Below are positions 8,501-16,707 of a stretch of 38,229 bases of DNA, piece after piece. Position numbers and translations under genes: made by a program. Position 1 is the stretch's first letter; every line of letters starts with the position of its first letter. Under the pieces are notes generated by a model, which worked only from the letters and a program-made list of their open reading frames with translations, had not been told where the DNA came from and made no database searches. This stretch comes from Pseudomonadota bacterium (lineage in GTDB: Bacteria; Pseudomonadota; Alphaproteobacteria; Acetobacterales; Acetobacteraceae). The stretch lies in NCBI GenBank assembly GCA_021847175.1, contig JAJZUI010000007.1, forward strand, positions 1 through 38,229. The letters run 5' to 3'.

Positions 8501-9034
8501 CTCGTCGCCGAACAGGTCGAGCCGCACCGGCTCCTCGGCGCCGGCGGGAAACAGGTCGACGATCCCGCCGCGCAGCGCATAGTCCCCCGGCTCCATCACC
8601 GTGCCCGCGCGCACGTAGCCATGCGCCTCGAGCCGCCGCGCCAGTTCCTCCGGCTTCACCGAGCCGCCCTTGGCCAGCCGCAGCGAAGCCCCCGCGAACA
8701 CGTGCCGCGGCACCACGCGCTGCACCAGCGCGTTCACCGTCGTCAGCACGACGCGGGGACCGGCCGGCGCCTCCGCCAGCCGCGCCAGCGTCGCCATCCG
8801 CTCGGCCACCAGCACGGGGTGGGGCGAAACCCGGTCGTAGGGCAGGCAGTCCCAGGCCGGGAACCGCACCACCTCCAGTTCGGGCGCGAAGAACGCCAGC
8901 GCCTCCGCCACCCGCGCCATGCGCGCATCGTCGCGCGCCACGTGCAGCACCGCCCCGCCGGTCTCGCGGGCGCGCTGGGCGATCAGCCGCGAGACATGCC
9001 CCTCCGGCGCGCCGAAGACGGTCAGCACCGTCAT
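5597..9034 (-). CDS. mfd: Transcription-repair coupling factor Mfd
   Basis: A 1145-residue Mfd of normal length. The UvrB-homology region comes first, then the RNA-polymerase interaction domain (ASEIEVGDLVVHEDHGIGRYDG). The RecG-like translocase motor has Walker A GDVGFGKTE near residue 620 and the DEEQ box (LLIIDEEQHFG) near 720. Motif VI-type sequence (QLRGRVGRG) and a C-terminal TRCF domain complete it. Mfd displaces RNA polymerase stalled at DNA lesions and recruits UvrA. The ATG at 9034 overlaps the sdhE stop as ATGA, so the two are translationally coupled; the sdhE-mfd pair opposite recG is usual in Alphaproteobacteria. Both the ATPase and the UvrA-binding parts look intact. Confidence 0.97.
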   Translation of the reverse strand: MTVLTVFGAPEGHVSRLIAQRARETGGAVLHVARDDARMARVAEALAFFAPELEVVRFPAWDCLPYDRVSPHPVLVAERMATLARLAEAPAGPRVVLTTVNALVQRVVPRHVFAGASLRLAKGGSVKPEELARRLEAHGYVRAGTVMEPGDYALRGGIVDLFPAGAEEPVRLDLFGDEIESIRRFDPETQRSGEAVEAIVLRPVCEVPLDKESISRFRTGWRAHAGAAAASDPIYLSLSEGRRHPGMEHFLPLFFERMETLADYVPKALLTLDDQWEASATSRFEMIADHHQARLAMPRDGELAYRPLAETALYLSREEWDALLAAHQATAFSPFARPEGAAGVEAGARPGPLFSAQAAATGPDAIAAFAEAAGRWLRDGRKVALAAWSAGSRDRLAHILSERGLATAPVETAVGIAGVPKGTIALATLGLDRGFVAPDLAIVAEQDLLGERIARPPRRRRRADQFIAEASEIEVGDLVVHEDHGIGRYDGLVTLTVSGAPHDCLRILYDDDGKLFLPVENIEALSRYGAESAGVALDKLGGASWQARKARMKSRIRDMAAELIRTAAQRQLQEAPLMAPPEGSWDEFCARFPFAETEDQARAIADVLEDLASGHPMDRLICGDVGFGKTEVALRAAFVAAMSGAQVAVVVPTTLLARQHHRVFSARFQGLPVKVAQLSRMVSAKEAAAVKAGLKDGTVNIVIGTHALLAKGVEFADLGLLIIDEEQHFGVAHKEKLKALRADIHVLTLTATPIPRTLQMSLSGVREMSLIATPPVDRLAVRTFIGPFDALVAREAIQRERFRGGQVFCVCPRIEDLPRMAERLREIAPEARVVEAHGRMAPTQLERVMTEFGDGRHDILLSTNIVESGLDMPAVNTLIVYRADRFGLGQLYQLRGRVGRGKQRGYAYLTWPPTQPLSATAKKRLDVMQTLDTLGAGFTLASHDLDIRGAGNLLGDQQSGHIREVGIELYQQMLEDAVAELRAQGRGRVADREWAPTIALGLPVLIPETYVRDLPVRLGLYRRIAALASDAESEAMAAELVDRFGKLPEEVENLLAVVGLKRLCREADVEKLEAGPKGMVIGFRRNAFRNPAGLVTWLATRGGMVRLRPDHKLALVRDMTLTQRLRAARETLSALAAIANEAKAA

Positions 9035-9318
9035 GCCACATCCCCCGTCATGCGCAGCGCGTCGCCACGCAGCGCCCGCAGCAGCGCCGCGTGCTCCCCC
9101 TCGGGGATCGCCACCCGCCCGGTCAGCCAGTCCGCCAGGTCCGGCTCCGGCAGCTCCAGCAGCGCCTCCATCGCCGCCACCGCCGCCTCGTCCATCCCCG
9201 CGAGGTGGCGCGCGACATAGCCGCCGATGAGCAAATCCGTCTCGTGCGTGCCGCGATGCGTGGCACGGAACAGCAGCCGCCGGCGGCGGTGCTCCAGCGA
9301 TTTTTCGTCAGGCTGCAC
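9031..9318 (-). CDS. sdhE: FAD assembly factor SdhE (succinate dehydrogenase assembly)
   Basis: A 95-residue protein of the SdhE/DUF339 family. LEHRRRRLLFRATHRGTHETDLLIGGYV matches the family's N-terminal region, including the conserved RG and E-D-L segments where flavinylation activity lies, and a helical bundle follows. SdhE helps attach FAD covalently to SdhA. The ORF track begins at 9420, but the GTG at 9318 gives the normal family length, and the extra 34 residues look like arginine-rich shadow sequence. The Shine-Dalgarno before this GTG is weak. Its stop overlaps the mfd start by 4 bases. It is divergent from recG. Confidence 0.85.
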   Translation of the reverse strand: MQPDEKSLEHRRRRLLFRATHRGTHETDLLIGGYVARHLAGMDEAAVAAMEALLELPEPDLADWLTGRVAIPEGEHAALLRALRGDALRMTGDVA

Positions 9319-9428
9319 GCCCCGCAGGTAGCGCGCCGGGCCGGCGATTGCCAGCCCGCGCCGCGCATGGCCCGCCGCACGGCAGGCAGACGCTTGCGGC
9401 ACCGCGCCCTCTGCCCTCACTTAGTTCC

Positions 9429-11474
9429 GTGTCCGCCCCCGACCTCCTGCCGGTCCTGGCCCCGCTGGAATCGCTCCCCGGCATCGGCCCTGCGCTCGCG
9501 AAGCTCATCGAGCGCGCCGCCGGCGGCCCGCGCGTCGCGGACCTGCTGCTGCACCTGCCGCAGCACTACGTGGACCGCCGCACCCGAACCACCTGGGCCG
9601 AGGCGCACCCCGGCACCGTCGCCACGCTGGAGGTCACGGTCGAGCGCGTCGAAAAGCCCCGCACCTCCCGCCAGCCCACCCGCGTCATCTGCCGCGACGC
9701 CTCCGGCACCGGCGAGCTCATCTTCTTCGGCCGCTTCCCGGAGGCTCGCCTGCCCGTCGGCGCCCATATCCTCGTCTCCGGCCGCATCGGCGAGCGCGGC
9801 GGCATGCCGCACCCGGACTTCATCGTTCCCGCCGACAAGCCGCACGACCTCCCTGCGATCGAGCCGGTCTGGGGCCTCACCGCGGGCCTGCTCCCCTGGC
9901 ACCTCCGCCGCGCCTTCGCCGCCGCCCTGCCGCGGCTGCCGGACCTGCCGGAATGGCAGGACCCCACCTTCCTGCGCCGTCGCGCCTGGCCGGAATTCGC
10001 CGCTGCCCTGCGCGCGCTCCACGCCCCCACCGACATCCCCGCCCCAGCCTTCCGCGACCGCCTCGCCTACGACGAGCTCCTCGCCGACCAGCTCCAGATC
10101 GCCCTCGTCCGCCGCCGCGAACGCGCCATGCCCGGCCGCCCACTGACGGGGAACGGCAGGCTGCGCGACGCCGCACTCGCCCGCTTCGGCCACGCCCTCA
10201 CGCCAGGCCAGGCGAAAGTGCTCGCCGAGATCGACGCCGACCTCGCCGCCCCCACCCGCATGCTGCGCCTGCTGCAGGGCGACGTCGGCTCCGGGAAAAC
10301 CCTGGTCGCGGCACTCGCCATGCTCCGCGCCGCCGAATCCGGCACTCAGGCCGCCATGATGGCGCCCACCGAGCTGCTCGCCCGCCAGCACCACGCCACC
10401 CTCTGCGGCTTCATGCCAGTGGAAGTCGCCCTTCTCACCGGCGCCACGCCCCCCGCCGAGCGCCGCCGCGTGCTGGCGGGGCTCGCCGGCGGCACCATCC
10501 CGATCGTCGTCGGCACCCACGCCCTCGTGCAGGAGGGCGTGGCCTTCCATGACCTCGCGCTGGCCGTGGTCGACGAGCAGCACCGCTTCGGCGTCCGCCA
10601 GCGCGCGGAGCTGTCCCGCAAGGGCCACGCCGTCGACCTCCTGGTGATGACCGCGACTCCCATCCCCCGCACGCTGCTCCTCACCCAATGGGGCGAAATG
10701 GACGTGAGCCGGCTCGTCGGCCGCCCCGCCGGCCGCAAGCCCATCGCCACCTCGCTGCACGCGCTCGCCACCCTGCCCCGCGTCGTCGAGGCCATCGGCC
10801 GCAAGCTCGCCGAAGGTGCCCGCGTCTACTGGGTCTGCCCCCTGGTCGCCGAGAGCGAGACCGTCGACCTCGCCGCTGCCGAGGCCCGCCACGCCATGCT
10901 GCGCGAACGCTTCGGCGGGCAGGTCGGCCTCGCCCACGGCCGCCAGCCCCCGGACGAACGCGCCGCCATGCTCGAAGCCTTCGCATCGGGAACAATCCGC
11001 CTCCTCGTCGCCACCACCGTCATCGAGGTCGGCGTGGACGTCCCCTCGGCCTCGGTCATGGTCGTGGAACACGCCGAGCGCTTCGGCCTCGCCCAGCTCC
11101 ACCAGCTGCGCGGCCGCGTCGGGCGCGGCGCCGCCCAGAGCTTCTGCCTCCTTCTCCATGCCGACGACACCACCGGCGCCGCGAAACGCCGCCTCGCGAT
11201 GCTGCGCGCCACCGACGACGGGTTCCGCATCGCCGAGGCGGACTTCGCCGAGCGCGGCGGCGGCGACGCGCTCGGCACGCGCCAGTCGGGCCTGCCCGGC
11301 TTCCGCATCGCCGACCCCGAGGCCCAATCCGACGCGCTCGCGATCGCCGCCAAGGACGCCGCCCTGCTGCTGCACCGCGACCCGCACCTCCAATCCCCAC
11401 GCGGCCAGGCCGCCCGCCTCCTGCTCCGCTTCTTCGCCCGCGACCGCGGCATGCGCGCCTTGCTCGCCGGTTAA
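9429..11474 (+). CDS. recG: ATP-dependent DNA helicase RecG
   Basis: A 681-residue RecG of usual alphaproteobacterial length. The N-terminal wedge/OB domain covers roughly residues 1-200 (LLLHLPQHYVDRRTRTTW is typical). The SF2 motor has Walker A LQGDVGSGKTLVAALAML near residue 283, the DEQH box (AVVDEQHRFGVRQRAEL) near 381, motif III TATPIPRTL, and motif VI QLRGRVGRG. RecG remodels stalled replication forks and branch-migrates Holliday junctions. The ORF track starts at a TTG at 9348; the GTG at 9429 is chosen because family similarity starts at PDLLPVLAPLESLPGIG. It lies divergent from sdhE-mfd across about 110 bases, in which I see no clear promoter. Confidence 0.96.
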   Translation: MSAPDLLPVLAPLESLPGIGPALAKLIERAAGGPRVADLLLHLPQHYVDRRTRTTWAEAHPGTVATLEVTVERVEKPRTSRQPTRVICRDASGTGELIFFGRFPEARLPVGAHILVSGRIGERGGMPHPDFIVPADKPHDLPAIEPVWGLTAGLLPWHLRRAFAAALPRLPDLPEWQDPTFLRRRAWPEFAAALRALHAPTDIPAPAFRDRLAYDELLADQLQIALVRRRERAMPGRPLTGNGRLRDAALARFGHALTPGQAKVLAEIDADLAAPTRMLRLLQGDVGSGKTLVAALAMLRAAESGTQAAMMAPTELLARQHHATLCGFMPVEVALLTGATPPAERRRVLAGLAGGTIPIVVGTHALVQEGVAFHDLALAVVDEQHRFGVRQRAELSRKGHAVDLLVMTATPIPRTLLLTQWGEMDVSRLVGRPAGRKPIATSLHALATLPRVVEAIGRKLAEGARVYWVCPLVAESETVDLAAAEARHAMLRERFGGQVGLAHGRQPPDERAAMLEAFASGTIRLLVATTVIEVGVDVPSASVMVVEHAERFGLAQLHQLRGRVGRGAAQSFCLLLHADDTTGAAKRRLAMLRATDDGFRIAEADFAERGGGDALGTRQSGLPGFRIADPEAQSDALAIAAKDAALLLHRDPHLQSPRGQAARLLLRFFARDRGMRALLAG

Positions 11475-11566
11475 ACCTCGGCAAAGCGCGCCAGGCCGGG
11501 GCTTGCAAACCGCCTCACCCTTGGTAGGACCGCGCGCCGGTTCGAGACGCCGGCAACGGGGGAGTC

Positions 11567-12325
11567 GTGACGGCACTGGTCGAGATCGAGGGGCTGACCA
11601 AGCGCTTCGGCAGCTTCACTGCCGTCGATCGCCTCAGCTTCACGGTCGCGCGCGGCGAGGTGCTCGGATTCCTCGGCCCCAACGGCGCCGGCAAGTCCAC
11701 CACCATGCGCATGCTCGCCGGCTTCATGGAGCCGACCGAGGGCACCGCCCGCATCATGGGCCACGACGTCCGCCGCGACGGCCTCGCCGCCCGCCGCGAA
11801 CTCGGCTTCCTCCCCGAAGGCGCCCCCACCTACCCGGAAATGACCGTCTCGGGCTTTCTGTCCTTCGCCGCCGCCGTCCGCGGCTATTCCGGACGGGAGC
11901 GCGCCGTCAGGGTGTCCGCCGCCATGGACCTCACCGGCCTCGAGGGCGTGCGCCTGCAGCCTGTCGAAACGCTATCGAAAGGGTTCAAGCGCCGCGTCGG
12001 CCTCGCCCAGGCCCTGCTGCACAACCCGCCGGTGCTCATCCTCGACGAACCCACGGACGGGCTGGACCCCAATCAGAAGCACGAGGTCCGCATCCTCATC
12101 AGCCGCATGGCCCCGCACAAGGCGATCATCGTCTCCACCCACATCCTCGAGGAGGTGGACGCCGTCTGCACGCGCGCCATCATCATCGCGGCCGGCCGCA
12201 TCGTCGCCGACGCCACCCCCGCGGCGCTGGCGAAGATGCACCCGAGCGGCAAGCTCGACGAAGTCTTCCGCGCGCTCACGCACCCCACCTCGACCAGCGC
12301 CGCCGCGACCAGGGCGGCCGCCTGA
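11567..12325 (+). CDS. ABC transporter ATP-binding protein, GldA/NatA type
   Basis: A 252-residue ABC ATPase. Walker A is GPNGAGKST (residues 37-45). The signature is LSKGFKRRVGLAQAL rather than LSGGQ, a variant usual in GldA-, NatA- and CcmA-like exporters. Walker B is LILDEPTDGLDP, and the switch histidine is in IVSTHILEEV. It would power the membrane protein encoded 1 base downstream. The start is GTG with a strong GGGGGAG just upstream. It heads a four- or five-gene operon (ATPase, permease, GldG-like, DUF4340-like, Nudix). In Bacteroidetes the related proteins serve gliding; in non-gliding proteobacteria the cargo is not established. Confidence 0.92.
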   Translation: MTALVEIEGLTKRFGSFTAVDRLSFTVARGEVLGFLGPNGAGKSTTMRMLAGFMEPTEGTARIMGHDVRRDGLAARRELGFLPEGAPTYPEMTVSGFLSFAAAVRGYSGRERAVRVSAAMDLTGLEGVRLQPVETLSKGFKRRVGLAQALLHNPPVLILDEPTDGLDPNQKHEVRILISRMAPHKAIIVSTHILEEVDAVCTRAIIIAAGRIVADATPAALAKMHPSGKLDEVFRALTHPTSTSAAATRAAA

Positions 12326-12326
12326 C

Positions 12327-13058
12327 ATGCGCGGCATCCTCCTCGTCGCGAAGCGCGAACTCGGCTCCTACGTCGCGACCCCGGTCGCCGCGGTGTTCAT
12401 CGTCATCTTCCTGGTGATCCAGGGCCTGCTCACCTTCAACCTCGGCGGCTTCTTCGGCCGCAACCAGGCCGACCTCGTCGCCTTCTTCAACTTCATCCCG
12501 TGGGTGTTCCTGCTCCTCGTCCCCGCCATCACCATGCGCCTCTGGGCGGAGGAACGCCGGCTGGGCACGATCGAGATGCTGCTCACCCTGCCGCTCACCC
12601 AGGCGCAGGCCGTGCTCGGCAAGTTCCTCGCCGCGTGGGTGTTCTGCATCGCCGCCCTGCTGCTCACCTTCCCCTTCGTCATCACCGTCAACTACCTGGG
12701 CTCGCCGGACAACGGCGCCATCCTCGCCGGCTATGTCGGCGCGGCCCTCCTCGCCGGCTCCTTCCTCGCCATCGGCTCCGCTATGTCCGCCCTCACGCGC
12801 AACCAGGTCATCGCCTTCGTCCTCGGCGTCGCCGTCTGCTTCCTCTTCGCCGTCACCTCCTACCCGGTGGTGACCGCCTTCCTCTCCTCCGCGGTGCCAG
12901 AGCTCGCGGTGCTGGCGCGGCGCGTGTCCGTGGTGGCGCGCTTCCAGGGCTTCGTGCGCGGCGTCATCAGCCTGCGCGCCCTCGTCTTCTTCGCCTCCTT
13001 CATCGGCTTCTGGCTCTACCTCAACACGATCTTCGTCAAAGCCCGGCAGACAGACTGA
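12327..13058 (+). CDS. ABC-2 type permease, GldF-like
   Basis: A 243-residue integral membrane protein. It begins inside-out with MRGILLVAKRELGSYVATPVA, the classic ABC-2 permease opening, and contains about six hydrophobic segments, including VAAVFIVIFLVIQGLL, VFLLLVPAITMRLWAEE and VIAFVLGVAVCFLFAV. The amphipathic RLWAEERRLGTIEMLLTLPL element is typical of ABC-2 subunits that contact the ATPase. It starts 1 base after the ATPase stop and is followed 3 bases later by the GldG-like gene. Together the two form the core of a GldAF-type transporter in the inner membrane. The substrate is unknown. Confidence 0.9.
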   Translation: MRGILLVAKRELGSYVATPVAAVFIVIFLVIQGLLTFNLGGFFGRNQADLVAFFNFIPWVFLLLVPAITMRLWAEERRLGTIEMLLTLPLTQAQAVLGKFLAAWVFCIAALLLTFPFVITVNYLGSPDNGAILAGYVGAALLAGSFLAIGSAMSALTRNQVIAFVLGVAVCFLFAVTSYPVVTAFLSSAVPELAVLARRVSVVARFQGFVRGVISLRALVFFASFIGFWLYLNTIFVKARQTD

Positions 13059-13061
13059 GCC

Positions 13062-14960
13062 ATGCGCCGTTTCATCTTCGCAACCCTCGGCGTGCTCGGC
13101 GTGCTCGGCATCCTCACCGGCATCAACCTGGCCGCGGACACAAGCCTCGCCGGCCGCCAGCTCGATCTCACGCAGGGCCACATCTACACGCTCTCGCCCG
13201 GCTCGCGCGCCATCCTCGCCGGGCTCAAGGACCCGATCACCCTAAAGCTCTTCTTCTCCAGCGAGCTCGGCACGAAGGTGCCGGCCTACGGCGCCTACGC
13301 CGACCGCGTGCGCGCCATGCTGCAGCAGTACGTCGAGGCCGCGCACGGCAAGCTGCGCGTCGAGTACTTCAACCCGCAGCCCTTCAGCCCCACCGAGGAC
13401 CAGGCGCTCGGCTACGGGCTGCAGGGCGTGCCCGTCGACCAGGCGGGCACGCAAGTCTATTTCGGCCTCGTCGGCACCAACCTGCTCGACAACGAGGCCA
13501 CGATCCCGTTCCTGCAGCCGAGCCGCGAGGCCTTCCTCGAATACGACATCACCAAGCTGATCTATCAGCTCTCCAACCCCATCCGCCCGAAGGTCGGGCT
13601 GATGTCGGCGCTGCCGGTCGACGGCAACACGCGGCTGATGATGATGACCAACAACCCGGCGCTCGGCGCGCCCTGGGCCTCGGTCGCGCTGCTGCGCCAG
13701 AGCTTCAACGTCGTCGACGTGCCGACCAGCGCCCAGGTCATCCCCGCCAACATCAAGGTGCTGCTCCTCGTCCACCCGCAGAACCTGCCGCAGACGACGC
13801 TCTACGCCATCGACCAGTTCGTGATGCGCGGCGGGAGGCTGATGCTGCTCGTCGATCCCAACAGCGAGGCGCAGCTGCGCGCCCCCTCGCCCAACGGCCA
13901 GCCGCCCGCGGACGTCGCGAGCAACCTCGAGCCGCTGCTCAAGGACTGGGGCATCGCCTACAACCCGCACCAGGTGGTGGGCGACCTCAACGGCGCCTGG
14001 ATGGTCCAGGCCCCGTCCGGCTCGCGCGTCAGCTCCGTCGACTACGTCGCCTGGTTCAACATCACCAAGGGCATCAACCACAACGACCCCGCGACCGCGA
14101 ACCTGCAGCAGGTCACCGTCGCCTCGCCCGGCACCATCTCAAAGATGCCCGGCGCGAAAATCGACTTTACGCCGCTGCTCACCAGCGGCCCGCAATCGGA
14201 GCTGCTCAGCGCCTCGCAGGTCGGCGCCACCGCCAACCCGGTGCAGATCCTCGCCCACTTCAAGCCGGTCGGCCACGGCTACGTCATCGCGGCACGCGTC
14301 TCCGGCATCCTGCACTCCGCGTTCAAGGGCCCGCCGCCGGAGCCCGCCGGCCAGGCGCGCCCGAAGAACTTCCCGGCCTACATCGCCGCCACCAGCAAGC
14401 CCGCCCAGCTCGTCGTGATCGCCGATTCCGACATCATGGCGAACCGCTTCTGGGTTCAGACGACCAACTTCTTCGGCCAGACCCAGACGACGCCGTTCAG
14501 CGACAACGGCGCCTTCATCGCCAACCTCGTCGGCACGCTCACCGGCAGCGACGCGCTGCTCGGCCTGCGCGCCCGCGGTGTCACGGTGCGTCCCTTCACC
14601 CGCATCGATGCCATGCAGCGCGTCGCGGAGGCCCGCTTCCGCCGCACCGAGCAGGCGCTGCGCGCGCATCTCCTGGCCACCCAGAAGCAGCTCACGGCGC
14701 TGCGCACCGGACGCGGTGAAAAGGGCGCCACCGCCGTCATCACGGAAAAGCAGCGCCAGGCGATCGGCAACCTCGAGCGCGACATCATCGCGACCCGGGA
14801 GCAGCTACGCAAAGTGCAGTTCGACCTGCGCCGCAACATCCAGTCGCTCGAGGACACGGTGCGCCTGATCGACGTCGCCGCGGTCCCCATCCTGCTCGTG
14901 GCGCTCGCGGTCGGCCTCGCCCTCGCCCGCTCGCGCCGCCGCGCCCGGGCGCGCCACTGA
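13062..14960 (+). CDS. GldG-like ABC-transporter auxiliary protein
   Basis: A 632-residue protein of the GldG / 'ABC-type uncharacterized transport system' family. An N-terminal membrane anchor lies at about residues 5-25. The conserved opening LDLTQGHIYTLSPGSRAILAGL is followed by a large extracytoplasmic region with a class-I glutamine-amidotransferase-like fold (VIADSDIMANRFW is a family signature). A charged helical segment lies near residues 520-590, and a C-terminal membrane helix (VPILLVALAVGLALA) ends in an arginine-rich cytoplasmic tail. It lies 3 bases after the permease and is almost certainly part of the same complex. Its biochemical role is not established in any family member I can name with confidence. 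Confidence 0.85.
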   Translation: MRRFIFATLGVLGVLGILTGINLAADTSLAGRQLDLTQGHIYTLSPGSRAILAGLKDPITLKLFFSSELGTKVPAYGAYADRVRAMLQQYVEAAHGKLRVEYFNPQPFSPTEDQALGYGLQGVPVDQAGTQVYFGLVGTNLLDNEATIPFLQPSREAFLEYDITKLIYQLSNPIRPKVGLMSALPVDGNTRLMMMTNNPALGAPWASVALLRQSFNVVDVPTSAQVIPANIKVLLLVHPQNLPQTTLYAIDQFVMRGGRLMLLVDPNSEAQLRAPSPNGQPPADVASNLEPLLKDWGIAYNPHQVVGDLNGAWMVQAPSGSRVSSVDYVAWFNITKGINHNDPATANLQQVTVASPGTISKMPGAKIDFTPLLTSGPQSELLSASQVGATANPVQILAHFKPVGHGYVIAARVSGILHSAFKGPPPEPAGQARPKNFPAYIAATSKPAQLVVIADSDIMANRFWVQTTNFFGQTQTTPFSDNGAFIANLVGTLTGSDALLGLRARGVTVRPFTRIDAMQRVAEARFRRTEQALRAHLLATQKQLTALRTGRGEKGATAVITEKQRQAIGNLERDIIATREQLRKVQFDLRRNIQSLEDTVRLIDVAAVPILLVALAVGLALARSRRRARARH

Positions 14961-14979
14961 CCGATGCGCGGGTGCTGAC

Positions 14980-16263
14980 ATGGCCACGACCGAACGCCGC
15001 AACCTCTTCCTCTTCGTCCTCGGCCTGATCGTCGCGATCGTCGGCTGGGAGATCGGCCCGGGCTCCGTCCCGGCGCCCAGCACCAATATCGGGCGCGGCC
15101 ACCTCGTCTTCCCGGGCCTCGCCGCGAAACTCCCGGGCCTCACGCGCATCACCATCGAGAGCGGCGGCAAGTCCATCTCGCTGCTCCCGCGCACCAACGG
15201 CGCGCCCAAGGGCGCCGCGGCGGGCGAATGGGGCCTCGAGCAGCGCGGTGGCTACCCGGTGCGCACCGACAAGCTGCGCTCGATGCTCACCGGCCTCACC
15301 CTGCTGCGCCAGGTCTCGCCGCGCACCTCCGACCCCGCGCTCTACAGCAAGCTCGGCGTCGAGAACGCGGGCAGCCCGGGCGGCTCCTCCACCCAGGTCA
15401 CGCTTTTCGCCGCAAACGGCAAGGTCGTCGCCTCGCTGATCGTCGGACACACGCGGGTGCGCACCGCGGGCAGCCTGCCGGACCAGGTCTACATCCGCCG
15501 CCCCGGCCACAAGCAGAGCTGGCTCGCCCAGGGCACGCTCTCGGTCGACGCCAACCCGCAGCTCTGGCTGCGGCGCACGATCCTGGACATTCCCGGCGCG
15601 AACATCGCCAGCGTCACCTCGACGCGCAACGGCACCGCCCTCGTCTTCACCGCGAAGGCCGGGAAACTGCACCTCACCAGCCCCGCAAAGCACCCGAAGC
15701 TGGACCGCTACAAGGTCAGCGACATCCAGGGCGCACTCACCGCGCTCACGCTGCAGGACGTCGCTCCTGCCGCCACCGTGCCGGGCAAGCCGGTCGGCAC
15801 CTCGGAGTTCCGCACCACCGGCGGGCTCACCATCACCGTCCACGGCTTCCGACAGGGCGCCAATTTCTGGGCGCAGTTCGCTGCCAGCGGCAAGGGCGCG
15901 AGCCCGCTTGAGGCCAGGCTGCACGGCTGGAGCTACAAGCTCGGCAGCTGGATGGAGCGCGAACTCGTCCCGGACCTCGCGGAACTGAAGGCCGCCGCCC
16001 CCGCCGCCCCCGCGGCCATCCCGCCGGCTACGGCCCCCGCCACGCCGATCCCCCACGCCAAGGCCCCAGGCGCGCCGATCCCGCACGCCAACGCCCCAGC
16101 CGCGCCCGGCACGGCGGCTCCGGGAAAGCCACCGGCCACTTCCGGCAAGGCCTCCGCGCAGCCCACCGCGAAACCCGCCAGGGCCGCCGCCGCCGGCACC
16201 GCCGACCCGGCCGAGGTCGCCGCCGCCGCCGCCGCCGTGCTTGCCGCCTCGTCGGGCAAGTGA
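14980..16263 (+). CDS. DUF4340-like protein of the Gld-type ABC operon
   Basis: A 427-residue protein with one N-terminal membrane anchor (LFLFVLGLIVAIVGWEI). An extracytoplasmic region of repeated beta-strand modules follows (ITIESGGKSISLLP, WLAQGTLSVDANPQLWLRRTILDI), matching the DUF4340 pattern seen next to GldG-like genes. The last 90 or so residues are a low-complexity Ala/Pro tail containing a duplicated API-PHA unit, probably extended and flexible. It lies 19 bases after the GldG-like gene, and its stop overlaps the Nudix start (GTGA). A structural or assembly part in the same transporter is inferred from context only. Confidence 0.78.
   Translation: MATTERRNLFLFVLGLIVAIVGWEIGPGSVPAPSTNIGRGHLVFPGLAAKLPGLTRITIESGGKSISLLPRTNGAPKGAAAGEWGLEQRGGYPVRTDKLRSMLTGLTLLRQVSPRTSDPALYSKLGVENAGSPGGSSTQVTLFAANGKVVASLIVGHTRVRTAGSLPDQVYIRRPGHKQSWLAQGTLSVDANPQLWLRRTILDIPGANIASVTSTRNGTALVFTAKAGKLHLTSPAKHPKLDRYKVSDIQGALTALTLQDVAPAATVPGKPVGTSEFRTTGGLTITVHGFRQGANFWAQFAASGKGASPLEARLHGWSYKLGSWMERELVPDLAELKAAAPAAPAAIPPATAPATPIPHAKAPGAPIPHANAPAAPGTAAPGKPPATSGKASAQPTAKPARAAAAGTADPAEVAAAAAAVLAASSGK
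16041..16100 (+). repeat. 30-base tandem duplication in the DUF4340-like tail
   Basis: Two adjacent 30-base units (16041-16070 and 16071-16100) agree at about 26 positions and encode the repeated TPIPHAKAPG / APIPHANAPA stretch. The duplication is in frame and looks like recent expansion of the Pro/Ala tail. Confidence 0.7.
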
Positions 16264-16691
16264 ACCGGGAATACCCGGCCCGGCCCATCGTCGGCATCGG
16301 CGTGGTCCTGCTGCGCCCGGGCGGATTGCTGCTCATCCGCCGCGGCCGCCCGCCGGCCGAGGGTAGCTGGAGCCTGCCCGGCGGCGGGCAGAAACTCGGC
16401 GAAACCGCCGAGGAAGCCGCGCGGCGCGAACTGCGCGAGGAAACCGGGCTCGAGGTCGGCGCCATGCTCCTCGCCGGCCACGCCGACAGCATCACGCGCG
16501 ACCCGGAGGGGCGGATCCGCTTCCACTACACCATCATCGACTTCGCCGCGGCCTGGACCGGCGGCGTCGCCAGGCCCGGGGGCGACGCCATGGAGGCGCG
16601 ATGGATCGACCTGGCCGCCGTCAATGATTACCTGGTCTGGAACCAGGCGCGCCACGTCGTCGCCTCCGCGCGGACGCTCCTGAACTATTAG
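16260..16691 (+). CDS. Nudix hydrolase
   Basis: A 143-residue Nudix protein. The Nudix box is complete: GGQKLGETAEEAARRELREE followed by TGLEVG fits G-x5-E-x7-R-E-U-x-E-E-x-G-U, so the metal-binding glutamates are intact. It should hydrolyse a nucleoside diphosphate linked to another group; the substrate (ADP-ribose, a dinucleotide or an oxidised nucleotide) cannot be told. Start GTG at 16260 overlaps the DUF4340-like stop as GTGA, making it the last gene of the Gld-type operon by layout. A functional link to transport is not obvious. It is convergent with the small membrane protein gene 16 bases away. Confidence 0.9.
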   Translation: MNREYPARPIVGIGVVLLRPGGLLLIRRGRPPAEGSWSLPGGGQKLGETAEEAARRELREETGLEVGAMLLAGHADSITRDPEGRIRFHYTIIDFAAAWTGGVARPGGDAMEARWIDLAAVNDYLVWNQARHVVASARTLLNY

Positions 16692-16707
16692 GCCTTCCGG
16701 CCCGCCG

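Noticed and set aside
5381-9220. 1279-residue plus-strand ORF
   Set aside because: It is the antisense shadow of mfd. The protein is Arg/Pro/His-rich low complexity, as expected from high-GC codon use, while mfd on the other strand is a complete family match.
9417-11576. 719-residue minus-strand ORF
   Set aside because: Antisense shadow of recG; Gly/Glu/Ala-rich, no motif.
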